Source: Candidatus Sphingobacterium stercoripullorum (GTDB lineage Bacteria; Bacteroidota; Bacteroidia; Sphingobacteriales; Sphingobacteriaceae). Taken from it: DNA of 9,869 nucleotides. Numbering within the stretch: the stretch's first letter is position 1; the number at the start of each line of letters is the position of its first letter. Below are positions 1-6,908 of this stretch, in pieces. The translations under genes were made by a program, and so were the position numbers. The stretch spans positions 1-9,869 of the forward strand of contig DXEZ01000106.1 of the NCBI GenBank assembly GCA_019114715.1. Reading direction: 5' to 3'. The notes beneath the pieces were generated by a model. That model had not been told where the DNA came from, did not search any database, and worked only from the letters and a program-made list of their open reading frames with translations.

Positions 1-557
1 TTTGGAAAAAAACGATTGAACAAATAACCATTACCAATACCTATTAGCGACCCAAGTAGGACGCCAAAGAAGATGTCTAAGGGGTAATGGACCCCGACAT
101 ACACTTGAGATATGCTTATGGATGCCGCCCAAAATAAAGCTAGGTACCTGGTAGGTCTCCACCGCTTGCTAAATAGCATGATCCAAAATACCGCCATGGC
201 GAAATGGTTGGTTGCATGGGAAGAAGTGAAGCTATAGCCTGAGCCGCAATTTGCCCTGAGAATAACGTGTTCTTTGAACTCTAAGTCATTACAAGGTCTG
301 ACGCGCTCGACGTTTTTCTTGATTAAATGAGAGGAAGTGATATCCGAAACACCAAAGTTAAAAAGCGTCATAGCCACAATTAGAATCCCCATTTTGCCGT
401 ATGTTCGAATAAAAAATATTATTAAGAACAAGTACAAAGGAGCCCAGGTATAGGGATTGCGTAATATCGGGAGTAACCAATCAAAAAACGGATTACTCCA
501 CCCGTTATTTATTCCGAGGAATAGTTCTTTATCAAACTCAATGATTTGCTCTAACAT
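1..557 (-). CDS. PAP2-family membrane phosphatase, C-terminus cut by window edge
   Basis: This open frame runs from an ATG at 557 off the left edge, giving 185 residues without a stop. The three PAP2 (phosphatidic acid phosphatase type 2) motifs are visible. C1 is K80-x6-R87-P88. C2 is a serine-serine-histidine with H114 in place of the usual PSGH. C3 is S150-Q151-x5-H157-x3-D161. H114 and H157 are the expected catalytic histidines. Hydrophobic stretches near residues 39-50, 56-70, 119-129, 138-150 and 162-175 suggest a polytopic inner-membrane protein. Members dephosphorylate lipid phosphates such as undecaprenyl pyrophosphate or phosphatidate, usually with the active site facing the periplasm; the substrate here is unknown. 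Motif C3 normally begins Ser-Arg and here has Gln at 151. The gene diverges from glmM and probably has its own promoter. The family call is firm, the substrate is not. Confidence 0.88.
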   Translation of the reverse strand, partial: MLEQIIEFDKELFLGINNGWSNPFFDWLLPILRNPYTWAPLYLFLIIFFIRTYGKMGILIVAMTLFNFGVSDITSSHLIKKNVERVRPCNDLEFKEHVILRANCGSGYSFTSSHATNHFAMAVFWIMLFSKRWRPTRYLALFWAASISISQVYVGVHYPLDIFFGVLLGSLIGIGNGYLFNRFFP

Positions 558-612
558 ATGTCACACTGGATTGTAAATGTTTATTAAAACAGTTGTAATT
601 TTTGCTTATTAT

Positions 613-625
613 CGTCATTATGACG
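613..625. repeat. 13-bp perfect palindrome, candidate operator
   Basis: CGTCATTATGACG has two perfect 6-bp arms around one central base. It lies 56 bp upstream of the PAP2 start and 121 bp upstream of glmM. With the candidate minus-strand promoter at 647-681, it would sit just after that gene's transcription start, where a repressor could act. The arms are mixed in base composition, which makes chance somewhat less likely than for the all-AT repeats elsewhere. No regulator is encoded in the window. Confidence 0.35.
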
Positions 626-646
626 TATAAGTGAGTTTATTTGCAA

Positions 647-681
647 CAAAGGTAGACCAAATTTTTAAAAAATGCTACAAA
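647..681 (-). promoter_or_regulatory. Candidate promoter of the PAP2 gene
   Basis: Read on the minus strand, a TTTG (681-678) is followed after 23 bases by TACCTTTG (654-647), an exact match to the Bacteroidota -7 element TAnnTTTG. The spacing is at the upper end of the accepted 17-23 range. Transcription would start near 640, leaving a leader of roughly 80 nt. This is pattern matching only. Confidence 0.42.
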
Positions 682-683
682 TA

Positions 684-715
684 TTGAGCAATCCATATTT
701 AAAGCATTAAATTTA
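684..715 (+). promoter_or_regulatory. Candidate promoter of glmM
   Basis: TTG at 684-686 is followed after 21 bases by TAAATTTA at 708-715, which matches the Bacteroidota -7 element TAnnTTTG at all but the last fixed base. Transcription would begin near 722, giving a leader of about 25 nt before the ATG at 747. A perfect TAAATTTG also occurs at 735-742, but it lacks a properly spaced TTG and would give a leaderless message. Confidence 0.33.
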
Positions 716-746
716 CGAGGTCTATTTTTATCTATAAATTTGATAC

Positions 747-2129
747 ATGACTTTAATTAAATCAATTTCAGGAATTCGAGGAACAATTGGTGGGAGAGCT
801 GGGGATGCTTTAACACCATTAGATGTTGTAAAGTTTACTGCAGCTTACGGGCAAATCGTATTATCAAAATCTACCAGTAAAAAGATTGTTGTTGGTAGAG
901 ACGCTAGGCTTTCAGGCCCAATGATTAGAGACCTTGTGGTAGGTACACTACAGTCCATTGGTGCTGAAGTGGTAGATTTAGGTCTATCTACCACCCCGAC
1001 GGTAGAGATTGCTGTTCCTTTAGAATCTGCAGCAGGGGGAATAATTCTTACTGCATCCCATAACCCAGGGCAATGGAACGCACTAAAACTCTTAAATGAC
1101 CAAGGAGAGTTTATTTCTGATGAGGAGGGTAAGAAAGTGTTGAGTTTAGCCGAAGATTTAGATTTTGATTTCGCTACAGTTGAGAACATGGGTCAGGTAA
1201 TTCATAACGATGAATACTTGCAAACCCATATACAAGAAGTCTTAAACTTAGAGTATGTGGATGCAGAAGCAATAAAGAAGGCTAACTTTAAAGTGGCTGT
1301 AGATGCGGTAAATAGTTCGGGTGGAATTTATATCCCTGAGTTATTAAAAGCGCTAGGAGTAGAAGTAATATATAAAGTTAATTGTGAGCCTACCGGTCAT
1401 TTTGCCCACAACCCAGAGCCATTAAAGGAGAACTTAACAGATTTATCGAAAACAGTATTAGAAAATAAAGCTGATTTAGGAATTGCTGTGGATCCAGATG
1501 TAGACCGCTTGGTTTTCATGATGGAAAATGGTGATTTATTTGGCGAAGAGTATACTTTGGTAGCCGTAGCTGATTATATCCTTTCTCGAGAGAAAGGCAA
1601 TACTGTTTCAAATTTATCTTCCACTAGAGCTCTAAGAGATGTTACAGAAAAACACGGAGGTACCTATTATGCTGCTGCGGTAGGAGAGGTGAACGTGGTA
1701 ACCAAGATGAAAGAGGTTAATGCAGTGATCGGAGGTGAGGGAAATGGTGGAATAATTTATCCTAAATCACACTACGGACGGGACGCCCTAGTCGGAGTTG
1801 CTTTATTTTTGACACACTTAGCAAAATTAAATAAGACGATTTCGGAGTATAGAGCAGAATTACCTAACTATTTCATGTCTAAAAATAAAATAGAGCTTAC
1901 TCCAGGCTTAGACATAGATGGCTTGTTATCAAAAATGCAAGAACGCTATAAAAATGAAGATCATAGTACGGTTGATGGATTGAAGATCGACTTTCCAGAG
2001 CAGTGGGTTCATTTGAGGAAATCAAACACAGAGCCAATTATACGTATATATTCAGAAGGAAAGTCTCTAGAGGAGGCCGAGGGAATTGCTCAGAAAATAA
2101 TTGATGAGATAAAGAATATCATTGGTTAA
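747..2129 (+). CDS. glmM: Phosphoglucosamine mutase (GlmM-type phosphohexomutase)
   Basis: This 460-residue cytoplasmic enzyme belongs to the alpha-D-phosphohexomutase superfamily. It probably converts glucosamine-6-phosphate to glucosamine-1-phosphate on the way to UDP-GlcNAc, for peptidoglycan and lipid A. The active-site phosphoserine loop TASHNP is at 102-107 (S104). The metal-binding loop DPDVDR is at 249-254, with three aspartates. The sugar-specificity loop GGEGNGG is at 329-335, and the phosphate-binding loop RKSNTEP is at 424-430. The start is secure, because the N-terminus (IKSISGIRGTIGG) begins the fold. The length is slightly above the roughly 445 residues of proteobacterial GlmM. 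The specificity loop is not the GEQSGH form of classical GlmM and resembles archaeal and Bacteroidota enzymes, so some activity on glucose or mannose phosphates remains possible. No Shine-Dalgarno sequence is visible. It stands alone and ends at a hairpin terminator. Confidence 0.9.
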   Translation: MTLIKSISGIRGTIGGRAGDALTPLDVVKFTAAYGQIVLSKSTSKKIVVGRDARLSGPMIRDLVVGTLQSIGAEVVDLGLSTTPTVEIAVPLESAAGGIILTASHNPGQWNALKLLNDQGEFISDEEGKKVLSLAEDLDFDFATVENMGQVIHNDEYLQTHIQEVLNLEYVDAEAIKKANFKVAVDAVNSSGGIYIPELLKALGVEVIYKVNCEPTGHFAHNPEPLKENLTDLSKTVLENKADLGIAVDPDVDRLVFMMENGDLFGEEYTLVAVADYILSREKGNTVSNLSSTRALRDVTEKHGGTYYAAAVGEVNVVTKMKEVNAVIGGEGNGGIIYPKSHYGRDALVGVALFLTHLAKLNKTISEYRAELPNYFMSKNKIELTPGLDIDGLLSKMQERYKNEDHSTVDGLKIDFPEQWVHLRKSNTEPIIRIYSEGKSLEEAEGIAQKIIDEIKNIIG

Positions 2130-2156
2130 ACCAGAAAAACCCTATTTCAAATAAAT

Positions 2157-2192
2157 CAGCTCGTTTTAATAAGAATAAAAACGAGCTGTTTT
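2157..2192 (+). terminator. Rho-independent terminator after glmM, possibly bidirectional
   Basis: CAGCTCGTTTT (2157-2167) and its exact complement AAAACGAGCTG (2178-2188) form an 11-bp stem with a 10-base loop, followed by TTTTG. It begins 28 bp after the glmM stop. It lies between two convergent genes, and the minus-strand reading has a weaker ATTTAT tail, so it may also stop transcripts coming from the MCE gene. Confidence 0.85.
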
Positions 2193-2251
2193 GTTATCGT
2201 TTCCGGTTTTTAAATCCGAGGCATATAATATGTTCTGTGTTTTACTCCTTT

Positions 2252-3199
2252 TTATTTGGTGTCTCTTTTACCAAAGATTGAAAGCTTTAAATACTTGCCA
2301 GGGTTTTCGCTCAAATCTTCGATTAGTGTGTTTAAGCGAGCTGATGTGTTGCTAAGATTATTGTAAAGCTGATCGTCATTCAGAAGTAGCCCTAAAGAAC
2401 CTTCGCCGCTATTGATTTTACGCGTTATCTCCTCGACTTGTGATAAGGTCATTTGGGCATTATCGATCGTTCCCTTTAAGTCAGCATGTGCGAGGCTGTC
2501 GGTGAAGTTGTCTAAGTTGTCTAATATAGAATTGAGCTTACCTCCATTGTTTTTTAAATTCGTTGTAATGGATTCTACATTAACCATGATATTAGCTAGT
2601 CTGAGCCTTTCAGATCCTACCAGTTCCTCCACCTCCTGGGTAATGGCTTCCATATTTTCGAGCGAGCCGCTAATACTTGTTAAACTGCTTTTAAATTTAT
2701 CCTGAAACTCATCATCCAGCGCCGCATTGACAGTCGAAAGGACAGAATCAAGTTTAACGACTAAGTTTTCAATTTTAATTTGTAGTGGCTCGACTTTCTC
2801 TAGTAAATTGGCCTGTACATCGGATAAGAGAGGGTCTCCACTTTTGGCTAGCGTAGTGCTAGATCCTAGTTCAAAAACTATGGCCTTGCTCCCCAGTAAG
2901 TCTGCGCTAATGATTCTAGCAACCGTGTTGGAGGGGATGTCTAAATCGCTTTTTATCTTAAACTCAGTTCTTATTTTTCCATTTTCCATCAAGGTCATCT
3001 TAGAAACTCTTCCTATTTGATACCCATTAACGAGCACCGGCTTGGACAAGCTTAATCCTTCGACGTTATCGTAGTCTGTGTAAAAGATGTTGTCGCTCGA
3101 GAATACATCGTTCCCTTTTAGGAAGTTGTAACCAATGATTAGTATAGCGATTGCGACTGCTGAAAGAATACCTACTTTCGTTTCATTCTTAATTTTCAA
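2252..3199 (-). CDS. MCE/MlaD-family lipid-transport protein
   Basis: This 315-residue protein has an N-terminal membrane anchor (about residues 9-27), an MCE domain (about 36-113) and a long helical, probably coiled-coil tail (about 125-295). MCE proteins form periplasmic rings or tubes that carry phospholipids or other hydrophobic molecules between inner and outer membranes, usually with an MlaE permease and MlaF ATPase, neither of which is in this window. The tail holds a GEGSLGLLLNDDQLY motif (265-279) and ends in NPGKYLKLSIFGK (299-311), both of which I recognise from Bacteroidota MlaD-like proteins. The start is TTG at 3199: an in-frame TAA lies just upstream with no ATG or GTG between, and the next ATG (residue 68) would remove the anchor and half the MCE domain. 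It follows the amidase gene by 57 bp on the same strand, so co-transcription is likely. Confidence 0.87.
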   Translation of the reverse strand: MKIKNETKVGILSAVAIAILIIGYNFLKGNDVFSSDNIFYTDYDNVEGLSLSKPVLVNGYQIGRVSKMTLMENGKIRTEFKIKSDLDIPSNTVARIISADLLGSKAIVFELGSSTTLAKSGDPLLSDVQANLLEKVEPLQIKIENLVVKLDSVLSTVNAALDDEFQDKFKSSLTSISGSLENMEAITQEVEELVGSERLRLANIMVNVESITTNLKNNGGKLNSILDNLDNFTDSLAHADLKGTIDNAQMTLSQVEEITRKINSGEGSLGLLLNDDQLYNNLSNTSARLNTLIEDLSENPGKYLKLSIFGKRDTK

Positions 3200-3256
3200 A
3201 GCTTTATAGTTTATTAAAGTTTAACTATTGTAATATAGGAATTATATTAATACCGC

Positions 3257-4084
3257 TTAACTTTCCACTGCTTTTTTATAATTTACAATAGCATCGTATA
3301 AATTCTGAACAATCTGATTCTGGCCATAGCTTGAGAGCATAAATTTCTCTTCATCGGGGTTGCTGATAAACCCAATTTCAGTCAGTACAGCTGGCATACC
3401 TGCAGTTGCAAGCACGGCGAGAGACTGCTCTTTAACGCCTCTATTTACGCGTGCGGATCTTGAGAACTCTTTTTGCATTAAGCTAGCAAGGCGTATGCTT
3501 TGGTCCCTATGGTCTCTTTGCATGAGTGAAAACACAATTAGCGTAGAAGGGTCCTTAGGGTCAAAGTTGTAGTTTTCTTCGTAATCGTCCTCAAGTAGAA
3601 TGGATGCGTTTTCTCGCATAGCCACTTCTTGTTCTTCTAGGCGGTTAAAACCACAAACTAAGGTCTCGGTCCCTTGCGCTGCTCTTCGCCTAAAAGAGTT
3701 GCAGTGTACCGATATAAATAAGTCTGCATTTTGTTTGTTAGCAATTGCTGGTCTGGCATATAAATCTTTAAACACATCTGTTGTTCGAGTATAAACCACT
3801 TTTACTCCAGGCAATTCCTTTTCTATTTTCTCTCCTAAGCGCAATACAACACGTAAAGCTACGTCTTTTTCTGAAGACCTCGAGCCCCTTGCACCGGGGT
3901 CATGCCCACCGTGTCCTGCGTCTAAACAAATGGTTTTTACACGCATCATTGAACTCGATTTTTTCAAAAGAAGGTTTGCAGCTGTGTTTTTGGGAGCTAG
4001 ACCTAAAGCTAGTAAGCCCAAAAGACCTAATAATTCTTTGCGTGTATACTTCTTTTCTTTGTCTATATGTCTTGTTTCAAGCAT
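3257..4084 (-). CDS. N-acetylmuramoyl-L-alanine amidase (Amidase_3)
   Basis: This 275-residue zinc amidase would cleave the bond between N-acetylmuramic acid and L-alanine in peptidoglycan, acting in the periplasm in cell separation or wall remodelling. Counting from the ATG, the Amidase_3 domain covers about 50-268. Zinc ligands are H58 (in DAGHGG), E72 (SSEKD) and H127 (SVHCNS), and the catalytic glutamate is E236 (TEIGFISN). An insert at about 138-185 resembles that of Bacteroidota AmiC-like enzymes. A hydrophobic segment (about 17-31) preceded by a charged, Lys-rich stretch should serve as export signal or anchor, but I see no clean cleavage site. ATG at 4084 is preferred; GTG at 4090 in the same frame would add two residues, but it overlaps the likely ribosome binding site. 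The gene heads an apparent operon with the MCE gene and diverges from lptD. Confidence 0.9.
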   Translation of the reverse strand: MLETRHIDKEKKYTRKELLGLLGLLALGLAPKNTAANLLLKKSSSMMRVKTICLDAGHGGHDPGARGSRSSEKDVALRVVLRLGEKIEKELPGVKVVYTRTTDVFKDLYARPAIANKQNADLFISVHCNSFRRRAAQGTETLVCGFNRLEEQEVAMRENASILLEDDYEENYNFDPKDPSTLIVFSLMQRDHRDQSIRLASLMQKEFSRSARVNRGVKEQSLAVLATAGMPAVLTEIGFISNPDEEKFMLSSYGQNQIVQNLYDAIVNYKKAVES

Positions 4085-4087
4085 TTT

Positions 4088-4092
4088 CACCT
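4088..4092 (-). promoter_or_regulatory. Shine-Dalgarno-like AGGTG upstream of the amidase ATG
   Basis: On the minus strand AGGTG (4092-4088) sits three bases before the ATG at 4084. It is the clearest Shine-Dalgarno-like site I saw in the window. Because it contains the alternative GTG (4090-4088), it favours ATG 4084 as the start. The spacing is short, and Bacteroidota use such sites little, so support is modest. Confidence 0.35.
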
Positions 4093-4115
4093 AGTATATA
4101 TTTTACGCTTTTTAT

Positions 4116-4147
4116 TTGTTAAACAATTTTAACATTCAAAATTGAAT
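4116..4147. repeat. Two short inverted repeats in the amidase/lptD divergent region
   Basis: TTGTT-A-AACAA (4116-4126) and ATTCAA-AA-TTGAAT (4134-4147) are perfect inverted repeats lying 7 bases apart, between the divergent amidase and lptD starts. They could be regulator sites shared by the two envelope transcripts. Both are AT-rich in AT-rich DNA, so chance occurrence is quite possible. Confidence 0.22.
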
Positions 4148-4175
4148 AAAGCATACTTTTCAAATCTTTTTTAAC

Positions 4176-4183
4176 TATTTTTG
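4176..4183 (+). promoter_or_regulatory. Candidate -7 element for lptD
   Basis: TATTTTTG is an exact match to the Bacteroidota -7 form TAnnTTTG and would place the transcript start near 4190, with a leader of about 48 nt. No TTG is found at the expected 17-23 bp upstream, so the site is only half supported. Confidence 0.28.
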
Positions 4184-4237
4184 CTTCCAAATGGTTTTAG
4201 GGAAGTCATAGCACAAAAATAAGATTCGTATTTAATT

Positions 4238-6898
4238 TTGAAGGCTTTAATATATAATTTATTTTTTTTTACCTTGTTTCTATCCTGTGGATTTTACGCC
4301 AAAAGTCAGGTTATTTCGCCTTCCGACACATCTTCCTCAACCTTCATCAAGAACGATACCACATTAAACGACTCTACAGTTAGAGCTAGCGATACTACAA
4401 ATAATCACTTGCAGGAGACTACCGGACAAGATACGGTTAATATGAAGAATGAGAGTGGTTTAGAAACGGTAGTAACAATTGTGGCCAATGATTCTTCGAA
4501 AAATGAGGTAAACAAAAATATTACACATCTTTACGGTGGTGCGAAAGTTAAATACGGTGAGTTTGAGCTCGCAGCTGATTATATACGTTTAGATAGAAAC
4601 AAAAATCAGGTGTTTGCCAGTGGTATAATCGATCATAACGAAAAATACGTTGGACGGCCTGTTATCATATTTCCAAACGAACCTCCAGTCGCAGTAGACT
4701 CGGTACTGTATAACTACGAGCATAAAGTTCCCAAAACCTGGGGGGTTATGACCGAGGTGGACGGTGGCTTTATTCAGGCGCAGGTTCTACGTAGTAATAT
4801 TTACGATGAGATGTCTTTTTATCAAGGACTCTACAGTACTTGCGATCTTCCACAACCCCATACGCACTTTGGTATTTATATTACCAAAGGGCTAGTTACA
4901 AAAAATCGAATCGTAGCAGGGCCTTCGTATTTAGTGGTCGAAAATATTCCTATTAAGTTTATTGGGATACCTTTTGGTTTTTTCCCAAAGCAAGATAAAA
5001 AAGCCTCAGGGTTTTTATTCCCCTCATTTGGAGAGGATGCCTCTAGAGGGTTCTCTATGAGAGATCTTGGTTGGTACTTGACATTTAACGATTATTGGGA
5101 TTCTGAAATTCGGGGAAGCCTATATTCCAAGGGGTCTTGGGAAACCTCCGTTAGAACGCAATATCTGGTGAATTATAAGTATAACGGTAGCTTTAATATT
5201 AGATATGCGTCGACTAAAACAGGAGTCGAGGGTACAGATAATTACGGCACTAATAAAGACTTTAACGTCACATGGACCCACAGTCAAAGGCAAGAAGCTA
5301 ATCCAGGGACATCCTTTTCGGCATCAGTAAACTTTGGAACGGGATCTTATTTTCAAAACACGGGAGCGAATAGCACTTACGACTATAACCAATTGGTACG
5401 AAATGACATGTCATCGTCTATTAGCTACGGGAAAGTATTTGCAGATGGGAAAGTGAACTTCACTTCATCGATGAGTCACAGGCAAAGCATTACAACGGGA
5501 AAAGTAGACTTAGAGCTGCCTTCCTTTAGTTTGAACGTTTCTAGCTTTCAACCTTTTCGTGCTAAGGAACCATCGGGGGATGAGAAGTGGTACGAAAGAA
5601 TTACAGTGGGCTACAGCTTGCAAGGTAGGAATAGTATTTCTGCAGGAGACTCTGTGCTCTTTAAAAAAGAATCTCTAAATAAATTTTCTAATGGGTTTCA
5701 GCACAATATTCCCATTAGCTTGAGTTTAAATGCACTGAAGCACTTTCAGTTTAGTACTTCGGTGAATTATACCGAGCGGTGGTATTTTCAATCCGTTAGA
5801 AACTATCTGGAGAACACGGTCGAAGGGTATGAAAACCGAATGGATACCGTTTCAGGCTTTAAACGAGCATACGATTATTCTATGTCTGCGGGCTTATCGA
5901 CAAAAATATACGGACACTTTAAAAAAGGAATCGGAAACATCCAAGAGATGCGTCACGTGATGACTCCATCTATTAATATCAATTACAGACCCGATTTTTC
6001 AGATCCGAGATTTGGTTTTTATCGTAATTACCAAGACGAAAATGGTATAATGAGTAAGTATTCTATTTTTCAAAATGGTATTTATGGGTCTCCAGGAGCG
6101 GGGAAGTCCATGGGAATTGGCTTCTCACTGGATAACAACCTAGAGGCCAAAGTGAATAGCAGTAGCGACACTACCGGATCGGGAGTGAAAAAGATACCTA
6201 TCCTGCAGGGGCTGAACTTTAGTGGAAACTATAATTTTGTCGCCGACTCCATGAAGCTCTCGAATATTAACTTCTCAGGAAGAACTTCCCTTTTTGATAA
6301 GAAAATCAATTTAAACTTCAATGGTACTTTTGACCCTTATGCTTTGGATGACCAAGGGAGGAGAATCGATAGGTACATCATTAAAGATGGAAAGCTAGCG
6401 CGCTTGACGAATTTTGGACTTTCTTTTGACTATAGCTTTAATCCAGATGCGTCAAGTAATCGGAGTAATAACTTGGATTCTTTGGATAGCCAGATGAGAG
6501 GGAATATGTCGCCAGAACAAGCAGAGGCCCTATCCCGGATAAGTGCCGACCCGAATGCATTTGTCGACTTTAACATACCTTGGAACCTTGCCGGATCATT
6601 TAGTTTTCAGTACTCTAAAACAGGGCTGCAAACCAATATTACAAGTACGGTGATGCTTCATGGAGATGTGAACGTTACCCCAAAGTGGAAGGTGCAATTT
6701 AATACGGGTTATGACTTCCGGCGAAAGGAAGTTTCTTTGACCCAGTTTAATATCTATAGGGATTTACACTGCTGGGACCTTTCGGTGGGGTGGACTCCCT
6801 TTGGGCAATATAAATCTTATAATATTACCATCCGAGCCAAGGCATCTGTACTGCAAGACTTGAAATTGTCGAAAAGAAATAGTCACTTTAGATACTAA
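4238..6898 (+). CDS. lptD: LptD-like outer-membrane LPS-assembly protein
   Basis: This 886-residue protein should receive LPS or lipooligosaccharide from the periplasmic Lpt bridge and insert it into the outer leaflet of the outer membrane, normally with LptE. It has a signal peptide (about 1-24), a Ser/Thr/Asp-rich linker (25-70), an OstA/LptA-like beta-jellyroll (about 93-160, with LYGGAKVKYGEFELAADYI), the TCDLPQPH motif at 201-208, and then a long run of alternating aromatic and polar strands forming the barrel, ending in HFRY. The motif RDLHCWDLSVGWTPFG near 841-856 is typical of Bacteroidota LptD. The start is TTG at 4238: an in-frame TAA lies at 4220-4222 with no ATG between, and the next ATG (residue 69) would lose the signal peptide. 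The mature protein has only two cysteines, C202 and C845. Length fits the Bacteroidota family. It is followed 10 bp later by cinA. Confidence 0.88.
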   Translation: MKALIYNLFFFTLFLSCGFYAKSQVISPSDTSSSTFIKNDTTLNDSTVRASDTTNNHLQETTGQDTVNMKNESGLETVVTIVANDSSKNEVNKNITHLYGGAKVKYGEFELAADYIRLDRNKNQVFASGIIDHNEKYVGRPVIIFPNEPPVAVDSVLYNYEHKVPKTWGVMTEVDGGFIQAQVLRSNIYDEMSFYQGLYSTCDLPQPHTHFGIYITKGLVTKNRIVAGPSYLVVENIPIKFIGIPFGFFPKQDKKASGFLFPSFGEDASRGFSMRDLGWYLTFNDYWDSEIRGSLYSKGSWETSVRTQYLVNYKYNGSFNIRYASTKTGVEGTDNYGTNKDFNVTWTHSQRQEANPGTSFSASVNFGTGSYFQNTGANSTYDYNQLVRNDMSSSISYGKVFADGKVNFTSSMSHRQSITTGKVDLELPSFSLNVSSFQPFRAKEPSGDEKWYERITVGYSLQGRNSISAGDSVLFKKESLNKFSNGFQHNIPISLSLNALKHFQFSTSVNYTERWYFQSVRNYLENTVEGYENRMDTVSGFKRAYDYSMSAGLSTKIYGHFKKGIGNIQEMRHVMTPSININYRPDFSDPRFGFYRNYQDENGIMSKYSIFQNGIYGSPGAGKSMGIGFSLDNNLEAKVNSSSDTTGSGVKKIPILQGLNFSGNYNFVADSMKLSNINFSGRTSLFDKKINLNFNGTFDPYALDDQGRRIDRYIIKDGKLARLTNFGLSFDYSFNPDASSNRSNNLDSLDSQMRGNMSPEQAEALSRISADPNAFVDFNIPWNLAGSFSFQYSKTGLQTNITSTVMLHGDVNVTPKWKVQFNTGYDFRRKEVSLTQFNIYRDLHCWDLSVGWTPFGQYKSYNITIRAKASVLQDLKLSKRNSHFRY

Positions 6899-6908
6899 AA
6901 TCAGTCTA

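Noticed and set aside
735..742. TAAATTTG just before the glmM ATG, as a promoter for a leaderless message
   Set aside because: It matches TAnnTTTG exactly but has no TTG 17-23 bp upstream, and the alternative at 684-715 has better spacing. Transcript mapping could revive it.
845..1189. 114-codon open frame on the minus strand inside glmM
   Set aside because: It lies opposite conserved GlmM motifs and its translation shows no domain; it is a shadow of the real gene.
2412..3020. Two 97-codon plus-strand frames opposite the MCE gene
   Set aside because: Low-complexity Ser/Leu-rich translations antisense to a well-supported gene, with no domain or upstream signal.
3781..4122. 113-codon plus-strand frame opposite the amidase N-terminus
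   Set aside because: It is hydrophobic only because it is antisense to a charged and leucine-rich coding stretch; it overlaps the zinc-ligand region of the amidase.
4274..4300. C17 of LptD as a lipoprotein cysteine (FLSC)
   Set aside because: The residues before it (Phe-Leu-Ser) fit a lipobox poorly, the cysteine sits inside the hydrophobic core, and LptD is a barrel protein with an ordinary signal peptide.
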